5,167 nt of DNA from a bacterium. GTDB lineage: Bacteria > SZUA-79 > Acidulodesulfobacterales > Acidulodesulfobacteraceae. The notes under the pieces are model-generated. The model did no database searches and was not told the origin of the DNA. It saw only the letters and a program-made list of their open reading frames with translations. The translations under genes were made by a program, and so were the position numbers. Location of the stretch: NCBI GenBank assembly GCA_021794335.1, contig JAJYQZ010000352.1:1-5167 (forward strand), given 5' to 3'. This document shows, in pieces, positions 1-5,167 of the stretch; within the stretch, counting starts at the first letter, position 1, and every line of letters begins with the position of its first letter.

Positions 1-373
1 TTATAGCATTTTTTATAGCGTCTTTTGTTATTTCGTTAAAAAGAACCCTTTTCACATCAGGTTTTTTGCCTTTAATGGTATCGATGATTTCTTTAATATT
101 CCATGCTATAGCTTCACCCTCCCTGTCGGGGTCTGCCGCAAGATATACGGTTTCCACATTTTTTGCTATTTTTTTAATTTCTTCGATGGTTTTTTCTTTG
201 CCTTTTATAATTTCATATTTGGGTTCGAAGTCGTTTTTTATATCGACGCCGAGGGTGTTTTTGGGTAAATTTTTAATATGCCCGACCGTAGCCTTAACTA
301 TAAAATCCTTGCCCAGATATTTATTTATAGTGTGCGCTTTCGATGGAGATTCGACAAGTACAAGATTTTTCAT
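1..373 (-). CDS. topA: DNA topoisomerase I, N-terminal part (partial at left edge)
   Basis: This is the first 124 residues of a type IA DNA topoisomerase, which relaxes negatively supercoiled DNA by cutting one strand through a 5'-phosphotyrosine link. The visible part is the Toprim domain. It opens MKNLVLVESPSKAHTINKYL, with the conserved Glu8 of the VESPSKA motif, continues through VGHIKNLPK (30-38) and the LGVDI...DFEPKYEIIKGKEK stretch (41-61), and reaches the metal-binding motif AADPDREGEAIAW (79-91; Asp81, Asp83, Glu85). It ends in RVLFNEITKDAI (109-120). All of these match bacterial TopA closely and none of the expected catalytic residues is missing. The active-site tyrosine and zinc-finger C terminus lie beyond the window. 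The start is the ATG at 371-373; no clear Shine-Dalgarno precedes it (the upstream bases read aaaacttt). The dprA-like gene lies 23 bp upstream on the same strand, so the two are probably cotranscribed. Confidence 0.96.
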   Translation of the reverse strand, partial: MKNLVLVESPSKAHTINKYLGKDFIVKATVGHIKNLPKNTLGVDIKNDFEPKYEIIKGKEKTIEEIKKIAKNVETVYLAADPDREGEAIAWNIKEIIDTIKGKKPDVKRVLFNEITKDAIKNAI

Positions 374-396
374 AAAGTTTTAGTATTATTTTTAAT

Positions 397-1449
397 TTAA
401 TTTGATTTTTTAATAACCCCGCCGGGGAATCTTTCTATTTCCGAATTCATCTCGAGCATCGAGACATTCTTAAGAATTTCGTTTGAGTTAATATTAAACT
501 TAATATTGCTTAGTTTTATTAAATTGTCAATAGTTATATTTTCTTTTTCCAAAGTTTTTAATATAAATTCCTGAATAGGGCTGTATTCCGTTTTATTTTT
601 GGACGTATTGTTGCCGGGCAGGGTTAAATTATTATGAATACCTTTAGCATGCCGTTCCCCTTCAAAAATCTTTACCGGTTTGCCCGCATCTTTAAATTTT
701 TTCATAACGCTTAACAATGAACTCTTCTCCGACAGATACAATATAGCCATTTCTTCCGATAAATGAAAAGCAAGGTTATTTCTTAAGGCTAATCCGTATT
801 TTGAATTTTTCGAAAACGGGTCTAACGCGGAAATCTGCAAAATATTTTTAAAATCAAAACTTGAAGCCGGAGGCAGTTTATTCGAGGCGCCGGAATTAAG
901 AAGCGAATAATGCGGCAGGATTATCGGCAGCGGAGATCCGTCAAATTTCTTTATAAATTCGATTTCGGCCTCGCTGTTTGTTCCAATGCAAATAAAAGCC
1001 CTTTTTGTGTTGCCGGTTCCGGCATAATAGTCTTTGAAATCTTTCAATACGCTTTCGCCCGGCTTATAAATTTTAGCGTCTTTGAATCTGGACGATGTCA
1101 AAAATAGACACTTAGGCGGCTTTATGTTTATATTGAAAATGTTGAGCGGGTCATAGATATGCAAAAATTGCGGGAGTGCGGGAGTAAAAGAATTTTTTCC
1201 GCAATTTTTTATTAAACGGGTTGTTTGAACAGGTTTTATGCGGTGTTTATTCAATGCGGCGATTTCGCCCGAGACCTTTTCCGCAAACTTACGGTAAAAG
1301 GCGGAATTTTTGAAATCGCTCCCTGCAATATCGCAATTATCCTGGATTTTTTTTATATATCCTTCCGCCTTAGCCTTCAGTATTATCCTGTAATTAAAAT
1401 ATGGCGGGCTTTCGTCCTGCCGGTAACCTTTTTCGTCCGTCATAAGCAT
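397..1449 (-). CDS. Highly diverged DprA/Smf-family protein
   Basis: This 350-residue protein is about the usual DprA length and sits directly upstream of topA, the common place for dprA. DprA loads RecA onto single-stranded DNA during natural transformation. The family plan can be followed in order. Residues about 67-103 resemble the end of the N-terminal domain (LNKHRIKPV, then LPQFLHIYDP where a YP..L..I.DPP motif is usual). The Rossmann-like core follows with CLFLTSSRF (114-122) in place of the VAIVGSR motif, AFICIGTNSEAE (151-162) in place of SGxAxGID, PLPIILP (173-179) for TIAVLP, and LRNNLAFHLSEEMAILYLSEKSSL (222-245) for RNRxIaxLsdavlVvEa..kSGsL, then GKPVKIFEG (256-264). Residues 289-348 form the DprA-type winged helix ending FPGGVIKK. 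Many nucleotide-contacting residues are replaced, so activity is uncertain. The longest start (1449, MLMT) is used; an ATG two codons later is equally possible. No Shine-Dalgarno is visible. Homology is an inference from aligned motifs by eye. Confidence 0.78.
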   Translation of the reverse strand: MLMTDEKGYRQDESPPYFNYRIILKAKAEGYIKKIQDNCDIAGSDFKNSAFYRKFAEKVSGEIAALNKHRIKPVQTTRLIKNCGKNSFTPALPQFLHIYDPLNIFNINIKPPKCLFLTSSRFKDAKIYKPGESVLKDFKDYYAGTGNTKRAFICIGTNSEAEIEFIKKFDGSPLPIILPHYSLLNSGASNKLPPASSFDFKNILQISALDPFSKNSKYGLALRNNLAFHLSEEMAILYLSEKSSLLSVMKKFKDAGKPVKIFEGERHAKGIHNNLTLPGNNTSKNKTEYSPIQEFILKTLEKENITIDNLIKLSNIKFNINSNEILKNVSMLEMNSEIERFPGGVIKKSN

Positions 1450-1547
1450 GTGCGCGGGTTTTTATATCTGAAATTTTTTGAAATCTTTCTCTATAATTTA
1501 TTTAAATAATATGATAAAATAAAAAAAATTAATATGATTTTTTGTTT
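1450..1547. promoter_or_regulatory. Divergent promoter region between the dprA-like and binding-protein genes
   Basis: This 98-bp A/T-rich gap lies between two genes that point away from each other, so it should carry promoters for both. On the plus strand TATAAT occurs at 1492-1497 with CTGAAA (4 of 6 to TTGACA) at 1468-1473, an 18-bp spacer; a second -10-like TATGAT lies at 1510-1515. For the minus strand only loose A/T-rich matches are visible, such as gatataaaa near 1461-1470. In sequence this A/T-rich, chance matches are expected, so the exact sites are tentative; the promoter role of the gap is more certain than any single box. Confidence 0.4.
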
Positions 1548-2924
1548 ATGAAAATGACAACGGGTTTTATCTTTATAAAAGCGAAAGCGAAGAATAAATT
1601 ATTTCGGTTTTTGTTAATCTGCCTTGCCGTTCTAACCCCTTTATTATCCATCGCCGTTGCGCCTCTGCCGTCTTACGGAAATACGGCTTACGATAAAAAT
1701 ATTTCAGGTAAAGGCAGAACAATAAAAATTGCCGTGCTGCTTCCAACCGAAGGGAGGTTTGCTTATTTTAGCAAACAGTTTATAAACGGTTTGCTGCTTA
1801 GCTCAAATAATCCCGACGGTTCAAAAATAAGGTATGTAATCGTAAATTTACCGGCAAATGCCGGCAGAACTAACATCGGTTATATATTTGGCTCCCTGGC
1901 AAAAAAGGGAATAAGCGCCGTGGTCGGCCCGATTTTTGCGGGGCAATTAAAATATTTTGCGCATAATTCCGTTAAATTTAAAATTCCCGTAATAACGCCC
2001 TCTCCGCTTGCAGCCAAAGAAGATATTTCGCCGTTTGTTTTCGGTTACGGCATGACTTTAAAGCAGGAGATGAAAACGGAAATTAAATACGCCGCGTACG
2101 CCGGTATAAATTCTATTTCGGTCATATATCCTTACGGCGGCTACGGAGAAAAAATCCTTGCATATATAAGGCGTTATTCTTTGAGATACGGCATTAATAT
2201 TTTAAATACGGCCGCATACGATTCCAAAACGGTCGATTTTTTTAATAATTTCAATTCAATCGTCCGGTTTCATAATGTCGAACAGGGTCATTTAACAAAA
2301 GCCGAGGAGGCGCAACTCGGGGTTACCCCTTACGACCTTATGCACGGCATAACAAAGGCAAAACCGGCCATCCCTTTTAAAGGTCTTTTTGTAATAGGAA
2401 GCCCCTCAAAGCTTGAGCTGATTTTGACCCAGCTTATGTATTATAATATTGACGGGTTTCCTATATTCGGCTTAAGTTCGCTTGATTCGCAATCGTTTGT
2501 AGAAAAGTACGGATTTTATATGCAAGGCGCAATTTTTCCCAACGGGTTTTTTAAGTATGACGACAACGGCGTCGTTAAAAAATTCGATGCGGCGTATAAA
2601 AAATATTATGGGAAAATGCCTAATATACTCAGCGCCGAAGGTTACGATATCGGAGGGATATTGATTAAGGCGGCGGAGAAACTTCCCCGCCCGGGGGCGG
2701 CGGCGATTAGCGGCGGCGGTTCCCTGCCTTTAGGCTTGGGGCAGTTACAGAACCTGCCGGACAAAGATATTAACGGCATTGCGTTTTACGGTTCTATTTT
2801 ACGCGTTAAGTCGTACAAAGGTGTGTGCGGCATCAGCCGTTTAAACGGCAACAGGTTTAAAAAAGGACTGTACCTGTTTAAATACAAGAACAACAAGATT
2901 TACATTCTCGAAAGCCCTTTCTAA
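1548..2924 (+). CDS. Secreted type 1 periplasmic-binding-fold protein (LpoA/PBP-activator or amino-acid-binding type)
   Basis: The product has 458 residues from the ATG at 1548. An in-frame TTG at 1542 would add two residues and an ATG at 1554 would remove two; none has a visible Shine-Dalgarno. A Sec signal peptide is clear: a Lys/Arg-rich start (KAKAKNKLFR, 11-20), a hydrophobic core at about 21-40, and probable cleavage after AVA or SYG near 38-44. There is no proper lipobox. The mature part begins with KIAVLLPTEGRFAYF (60-74), then GISAVVGPIFAG, KIPVITPSP, FVFGYGMTLKQEM, SVIYPYGGYGEK and later FKGLFVIGSPSKLELILTQLMYYN, the pattern of the type 1 periplasmic-binding fold shared by branched-chain amino-acid-binding proteins and the LpoA C-terminal domain. 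The phrase 'LTQLMYYNI.G.PIFG' and the AEGYDIGGILI segment fit the PBP-activator-like branch best. No N-terminal TPR domain and no permease or ATPase neighbour is present, so the ligand is unknown and a cell-wall role is only a suggestion. Confidence 0.85.
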   Translation: MKMTTGFIFIKAKAKNKLFRFLLICLAVLTPLLSIAVAPLPSYGNTAYDKNISGKGRTIKIAVLLPTEGRFAYFSKQFINGLLLSSNNPDGSKIRYVIVNLPANAGRTNIGYIFGSLAKKGISAVVGPIFAGQLKYFAHNSVKFKIPVITPSPLAAKEDISPFVFGYGMTLKQEMKTEIKYAAYAGINSISVIYPYGGYGEKILAYIRRYSLRYGINILNTAAYDSKTVDFFNNFNSIVRFHNVEQGHLTKAEEAQLGVTPYDLMHGITKAKPAIPFKGLFVIGSPSKLELILTQLMYYNIDGFPIFGLSSLDSQSFVEKYGFYMQGAIFPNGFFKYDDNGVVKKFDAAYKKYYGKMPNILSAEGYDIGGILIKAAEKLPRPGAAAISGGGSLPLGLGQLQNLPDKDINGIAFYGSILRVKSYKGVCGISRLNGNRFKKGLYLFKYKNNKIYILESPF

Positions 2925-2951
2925 AAAACGTTTAAATCCTTTTCTTTACAG

Positions 2952-3173
2952 ATGACGAAAGACAGGAATATAACGACGCTTATTTTTACCGGCATTGCAA
3001 CGGAAATCGGCGTGGAATCTTCGGCAAGGGATGCCGCAAACCGCGGCTTTTACCCTGTAATAGCGGAAGATTGCGTATCTTCCGCGGACAAGGATGCGCA
3101 TAACAGGTCTTTAGAAAATATGAAAAAAATGTTTATCTGCGAAAATCCTAAAACAATCGCGGACAATGTTTAA
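2952..3173 (+). pseudogene. Isochorismatase-like cysteine hydrolase, C-terminal remnant
   Basis: The 73-residue reading frame matches only the C-terminal part of isochorismatase-family hydrolases, normally about 180-200 residues: ITTLIFTGIATEIGVESSAR, then DAANRGFYPVIAEDCVSSADKDAH and a closing helix (RSLENMKKMF). The N-terminal half, with the catalytic Asp and Lys, is absent; upstream is the end of the binding-protein gene. The position normally held by the nucleophilic Cys of the family (T-x-x-C-V-E-S) is Gly20 here. From memory, TEIG replaces the Cys in some subgroups, so this may be ancestral rather than decay. Similarity may reach a little upstream of the ATG (KSFSLQM, 2937-2954), as if a longer gene was cut. 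No Shine-Dalgarno precedes the ATG. It starts 27 bp after the binding-protein stop, in the same frame, and its stop overlaps the dehydrogenase stop by 4 bp. Best read as a deletion remnant; a translated small protein cannot be excluded. Confidence 0.75.
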
Positions 3174-4009
3174 ATTAGGATCAAATCATACCCATTTTGC
3201 CTTATTAATTCTTCGCTAAGCTGCCACAATTTTTTTCTTGCGTTTATATTGTGGCTCACAGGATTCGGTTTTACTATTTTAAGGCCGCTGAAGTATTTTC
3301 CCGTGATATTTGCCGCCTCATCCGAGGTTGCCAGATAAACCGGCGTAATTGCCCCTTCGCCCGCATCCCTGCTGAAAAACTTGCCGAATCCGCCCCAGCC
3401 TGTCCTTAACAGCTTTGTATTTATTACGCCCGGATGAAGGCAGTTTACCGTAATATTTTTATCCTTAAGCCTTTCGCTTAATTCGAAGGTAAAATAAATC
3501 ACGCAGAGCTTGGAAAGACTGTATGCCCTGTGTCCGTCGTATTTTGCCGTTTTGATTAAGTTTTCGAAATCCATTTCAGGGGAATGAGCCATAGAACTCA
3601 CATTTATTATGCGCGCCGCTTCGGATTGCCTCGGTTTAATTACGGGAATGAGATTTAATGTAAGAAAGAACATGGAAAGATAGTTTATCTGAAATGTTGC
3701 TTCTATGCCCTCGGGGGAAAGCGTATAATCGTTTAAATAAACGCCCGCATTGTTTATTAAGACATCCAGATTATCGTATCTCCTTTTAACCTCGTTGGAA
3801 AAGTTAAAAACCTCTTTTAAAGATATTAAGTCATAAACAAAGTAATCCAAATTTTTATTTTTAGTTAAGGTAACAATCTCATCCACGGTTTGCTTGCATT
3901 TCTCCCCGCTTCTTCCGTGTATTAACACAAAAAAACCTTTTTTGGCAAGGATAATCGCCGTCTGCTTGCCTATTCCGTCTGTTGAGCCGGTAATAAGAAC
4001 CGTTTTCAT
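3170..4009 (-). CDS. Short-chain dehydrogenase/reductase, retinol-dehydrogenase-like
   Basis: A complete 279-residue classical SDR, an oxidoreductase that moves hydride between NAD(P)H and an alcohol or carbonyl. The Rossmann signature TGSTDGIG is at 7-14, with HGR (31-33) at the end of the second strand; Arg33 there favours NADP(H). The structural motif NNAG is at 86-89, Asn109 lies in FQINYLS, the catalytic Ser is in NVSS (136-139) and the YSLSK pair is Tyr163/Lys167. LHPGVINT (191-198) follows. The end, GAITPVYLATSDEAANITGKY and KKLWQLSEEL, resembles the retinol dehydrogenase/WWOX-like branch; the true substrate cannot be told from sequence. No transmembrane segment is seen, so the protein is probably cytosolic. 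Its ATG overlaps the stop of the LRV gene as ATGA, so translation is probably coupled and both genes share a promoter upstream of 4521. Its stop overlaps the hydrolase remnant on the other strand. Confidence 0.93.
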   Translation of the reverse strand: MKTVLITGSTDGIGKQTAIILAKKGFFVLIHGRSGEKCKQTVDEIVTLTKNKNLDYFVYDLISLKEVFNFSNEVKRRYDNLDVLINNAGVYLNDYTLSPEGIEATFQINYLSMFFLTLNLIPVIKPRQSEAARIINVSSMAHSPEMDFENLIKTAKYDGHRAYSLSKLCVIYFTFELSERLKDKNITVNCLHPGVINTKLLRTGWGGFGKFFSRDAGEGAITPVYLATSDEAANITGKYFSGLKIVKPNPVSHNINARKKLWQLSEELIRQNGYDLILI

Positions 4010-4521
4010 AATTTAAGCCTCTCCGAGACGATATTTCTGACACTTTCGCTTGCGTCATTCCGCAATAAGGAAAGATATTGTGCGGGAATTCTTTTTGCAA
4101 CCGCCTTTCTAACCAACGGTTCTCCGTCTTTAACCATATCCTTTAAATATTCTTCATCGATTCTTTCCGCAACCATAATCCTTACGATAGGCTCTTTATC
4201 CTCTATAAGCGAAGGCAAAAACGATTTGTCGATTCTTTCGGCAACGGCATGTCTCACCCAGAACGATTTATCGTTAATCATTTTCGGCAGTTCTTTCGCA
4301 TCGATTCTTTTCGCGACGATTAAGCGAACTTCTTTGTAGGGGTCGCTTATGAGGGGCGGCAAATTTTCCGCCGGTATTCTTGAAGCCACTTTATACCTTA
4401 TATTTTCGTCTTTATCGCTTACGGCACGGGTAAGATAAGCAGGGTCAGCCCTGCTTACGGCATCAAACCGCTCTTTAAAACTTCCCGTTTTTAAAATATT
4501 AGTAAACTCTTCTTCGGTCAT
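4006..4521 (-). CDS. LRV (leucine-rich repeat variant) repeat protein
   Basis: A 171-residue protein made almost wholly of an exact 24-residue repeat of the form VRxxVAxRIxxxxLPxxIxDxx. Six full units occupy 17-40, 41-64, 65-88, 89-112, 113-136 and 137-160, with a partial seventh to the end; the V/I-R pair recurs at 41, 65, 89, 113, 137 and 161. The first unit is the most diverged (ERFDAVSRADPAYL). This period and pattern fit the LRV family, an alpha/3-10 helical superhelix described in an Azotobacter 4Fe-4S protein, related in style to HEAT repeats. The Azotobacter-type iron-sulfur Cys cluster is absent: this protein has no cysteine. There is no signal peptide or membrane segment, so it is probably a cytosolic binding scaffold of unknown partner. 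It is the first gene of a unit with the dehydrogenase (ATGA overlap at 4006-4009). The ATG at 4519-4521 has only a weak purine stretch (aaagataaa) before it. Confidence 0.88.
   Translation of the reverse strand: MTEEEFTNILKTGSFKERFDAVSRADPAYLTRAVSDKDENIRYKVASRIPAENLPPLISDPYKEVRLIVAKRIDAKELPKMINDKSFWVRHAVAERIDKSFLPSLIEDKEPIVRIMVAERIDEEYLKDMVKDGEPLVRKAVAKRIPAQYLSLLRNDASESVRNIVSERLKL
4009..4473 (-). repeat. In-frame 72-bp coding repeats of the LRV gene
   Basis: Six 72-bp coding units plus a partial one encode the 24-residue LRV repeats. The protein pattern is strict: V/I-R at the start, A-x-R-I about seven residues on, L at position 14 and D near the end. The DNA units have diverged at third positions but still share words such as gattctttc and gcaac on the plus strand. 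There are no indels between units, which suggests the register is under selection. Confidence 0.85.
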
Positions 4522-4630
4522 TTTATCTTTATAATCGATATGTTTATATTGTTAATTTATATTTAATTATACCTTAAAAATATATACTTAATATAATATA
4601 TAATTCTATTTAAGGGGGGTAAAAAATATC
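4522..4630. promoter_or_regulatory. A/T-rich divergent promoter region between the LRV and DUF488 genes
   Basis: This 109-bp gap separates divergent genes and is nearly all A/T. On the plus strand two overlapping -10-like hexamers TATAAT lie at 4592-4597 and 4599-4604; on the minus strand TATAAT reads across 4571-4566. None has a convincing -35 at the usual distance, so individual assignments are weak. No operator-like palindrome stands out. Confidence 0.35.
4612..4620 (+). promoter_or_regulatory. Ribosome binding site of the DUF488 gene
   Basis: The purine-rich aaggggggt lies about 10 bases before the ATG at 4631 and is the strongest Shine-Dalgarno-like element in the window. It supports the 4631 start. 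Confidence 0.65.
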
Positions 4631-5023
4631 ATGATAAACATAAAAAGAATTTACGACGAACCGTCGGAGGAAGACGGCATAAGAATATTGGTCGATAGGC
4701 TATGGCCGAGGGGCGTAAGCAAAGAAAAAGCCGGAATAAATTTCTGGTTTAAAGACATAGCTCCTTCAAACGAATTAAGAAAACTGTTTCATACGGCGGC
4801 GGCGATCGATTTTAACGAATTTAAAGAAAGATATTTAAAGGAGCTTTCGGAATACTCAGGCAGCTGTAATTCGTCCGGCAAACCTGAATCAGGCAATTCG
4901 CTGGCGGAAATATCACGATTATTAAAAACCGGCGGTAAAAATATAACCCTGCTCTATGGCCTGAAAGACGAAATAAACAATAATGCCGCCGTTCTTAGGG
5001 AATTTATACTAAGAACGGCATAA
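4631..5023 (+). CDS. DUF488 family protein (YeaO-like)
   Basis: A complete 130-residue member of the DUF488 family, closely resembling Escherichia coli YeaO: IKRIYDEPSEEDGIRILVDR is followed by LWPRGVSKEKA (24-34), FWFKDIAPSNELRKLFH (38-54), FKERYLKEL (64-72) and ITLLYGLKDEINNNAAVL (105-122). The LVDRLWPRG motif is fully conserved. Family members are small cytosolic proteins whose biochemical role is not established, so no function is assigned. Between the FKERYLKEL helix and the ITLLY strand is a low-complexity polar loop (about 73-90, Ser/Gly/Asn/Pro-rich) that makes it slightly longer than the usual 115-120 residues. The ATG at 4631 has a good ribosome binding site. The gene stands alone between two divergent or promoter-bearing gaps. 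Its last codons form a hairpin, described separately. Confidence 0.92.
   Translation: MINIKRIYDEPSEEDGIRILVDRLWPRGVSKEKAGINFWFKDIAPSNELRKLFHTAAAIDFNEFKERYLKELSEYSGSCNSSGKPESGNSLAEISRLLKTGGKNITLLYGLKDEINNNAAVLREFILRTA
4988..5019 (+). terminator. Perfect 11-bp hairpin at the end of the DUF488 reading frame
   Basis: The arms are GCCGTTCTTAG (4988-4998) and CTAAGAACGGC (5009-5019) with a 10-base loop, and the stop codon follows two bases later. The arms encode AVLR and LRTA. It could be a transcription terminator or a 3'-end stabiliser, but the bases after it (ataaaaaac) lack the immediate U tract of a classical intrinsic terminator; U-rich runs appear only from 5033 on. The structure is plain; the function is a guess. 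Confidence 0.45.
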
Positions 5024-5079
5024 AAAACTAAATTTTATTATTTGGGTTTAAATTAAGAATGTAAAAATCGCATCTAAAT

Positions 5080-5088
5080 TGTTATAAT
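5080..5088 (+). promoter_or_regulatory. Extended -10 promoter for the right-edge gene
   Basis: TGTTATAAT is a perfect extended -10 (TGn followed by TATAAT at 5083-5088). The -35 region is poor (TGTAAA at 5060-5065, 17-bp spacer), as extended -10 promoters tolerate. Transcription would start near 5095, giving a leader of roughly 38 bases before the ATG at 5133. Confidence 0.55.
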
Positions 5089-5132
5089 GACAGTACTTAA
5101 TTTAATTAAAATATATAAAATAGGAATTTTAA

Positions 5133-5167
5133 ATGGTCAAGGCTAACAGTGGTTTCAACGGCAACGG
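5133..5167 (+). CDS. Start of an unidentified gene (partial at right edge)
   Basis: An open frame begins at the ATG at 5133 and reads MVKANSGFNGN to the window edge with no stop. A Shine-Dalgarno-like tagga (5121-5125) stands 7 bases before the ATG, and an extended -10 promoter lies upstream at a suitable distance. The three signals together make a real gene start likely. Eleven residues are too few to name a family; the composition is polar and Gly/Asn-rich with no signal peptide yet visible. Confidence 0.6.
   Translation, partial: MVKANSGFNGN

Noticed and set aside
66..383. Plus-strand open frame of 105 codons
   Set aside because: It lies opposite the well-conserved topA coding sequence and its hydrophobic translation is an antisense by-product of Lys/Asp-rich codons.
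910..1509. Two plus-strand open frames (910-1107 and 1225-1509)
   Set aside because: Both run antisense to the dprA-like gene, have no ribosome binding site, and show no family resemblance.
1534..1551. Five-codon leader frame whose TGA overlaps the ATG of the binding-protein gene
   Set aside because: No ribosome binding site precedes it, the peptide (MIFCL) carries no attenuation-type pattern, and such frames are common by chance in A/T-rich DNA.
1608..1622. Possible lipoprotein box around Cys25 (LLIC) in the signal peptide
   Set aside because: The residue before Cys is Ile, whereas lipoboxes need Gly, Ala or Ser there, and the Cys lies early in the hydrophobic core; ordinary Sec cleavage is more likely.
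2926..2933. AAACGTTT palindrome after the binding-protein stop
   Set aside because: Eight bases, no spacer and no U tract; too short for a terminator and expected by chance.
3879..4100. Minus-strand open frame of 73 codons across the LRV-SDR junction
   Set aside because: It overlaps two convincing genes in another frame and its basic, low-complexity translation looks like a shadow.
4988..5019. Hairpin as an integron attC or transposon end
   Set aside because: It lacks the RYYYAAC/GTTRRRY core sites and unpaired extrahelical bases of attC, and no integrase, transposase or target duplication is present.

Overview
The window is AT-rich bacterial DNA with compact gene packing. By eye, the coding regions are biased to A/T third positions and the gaps between genes are almost pure A/T. 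A Sec signal peptide on a periplasmic-binding-fold protein resembling the LpoA/PBP-activator group points to a Gram-negative (diderm) bacterium. A dprA-like gene directly upstream of topA is a very common bacterial arrangement. I cannot name the genus. An AT-rich deltaproteobacterium-like lineage is compatible, but that is inference.

Layout. Positions 1-1449 (minus strand) hold the 5' part of topA (DNA topoisomerase I; it runs off the left edge) and, 23 bp upstream of it, a 350-residue protein that is recognisably a DprA/Smf homologue but has lost most of the family's signature residues. A 98-bp A/T-rich gap (1450-1547) separates this pair from a divergent plus-strand gene (1548-2924) for a secreted type 1 periplasmic-binding-fold protein. 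Just after it, in the same frame, lies the C-terminal part of an isochorismatase-like hydrolase (2952-3173). It lacks its N-terminal half and is almost certainly a gene remnant. Its stop codon overlaps, tail to tail, that of a minus-strand two-gene unit: a 24-residue-repeat LRV protein (4006-4521) followed, through an ATGA overlap, by a classical short-chain dehydrogenase (3170-4009). A second A/T-rich divergent gap (4522-4630) leads to a plus-strand DUF488/YeaO-family gene (4631-5023), whose last codons form a perfect 11-bp hairpin. After it comes a good extended -10 promoter and the first 11 codons of another plus-strand gene cut off by the right edge.

How the genes relate. The dprA-like/topA pair is a DNA-processing neighbourhood. 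LRV-SDR looks like a translationally coupled operon, but the sequence does not show what links the two products. The other genes look like ordinary chromosomal neighbours. I see no CRISPR array, tRNA, rRNA, transposase, phage gene or toxin-antitoxin pair. The least ordinary items are the heavily diverged DprA homologue, the truncated hydrolase, the cysteine-free LRV protein coupled to a dehydrogenase, and the hairpin built into the end of the DUF488 reading frame.
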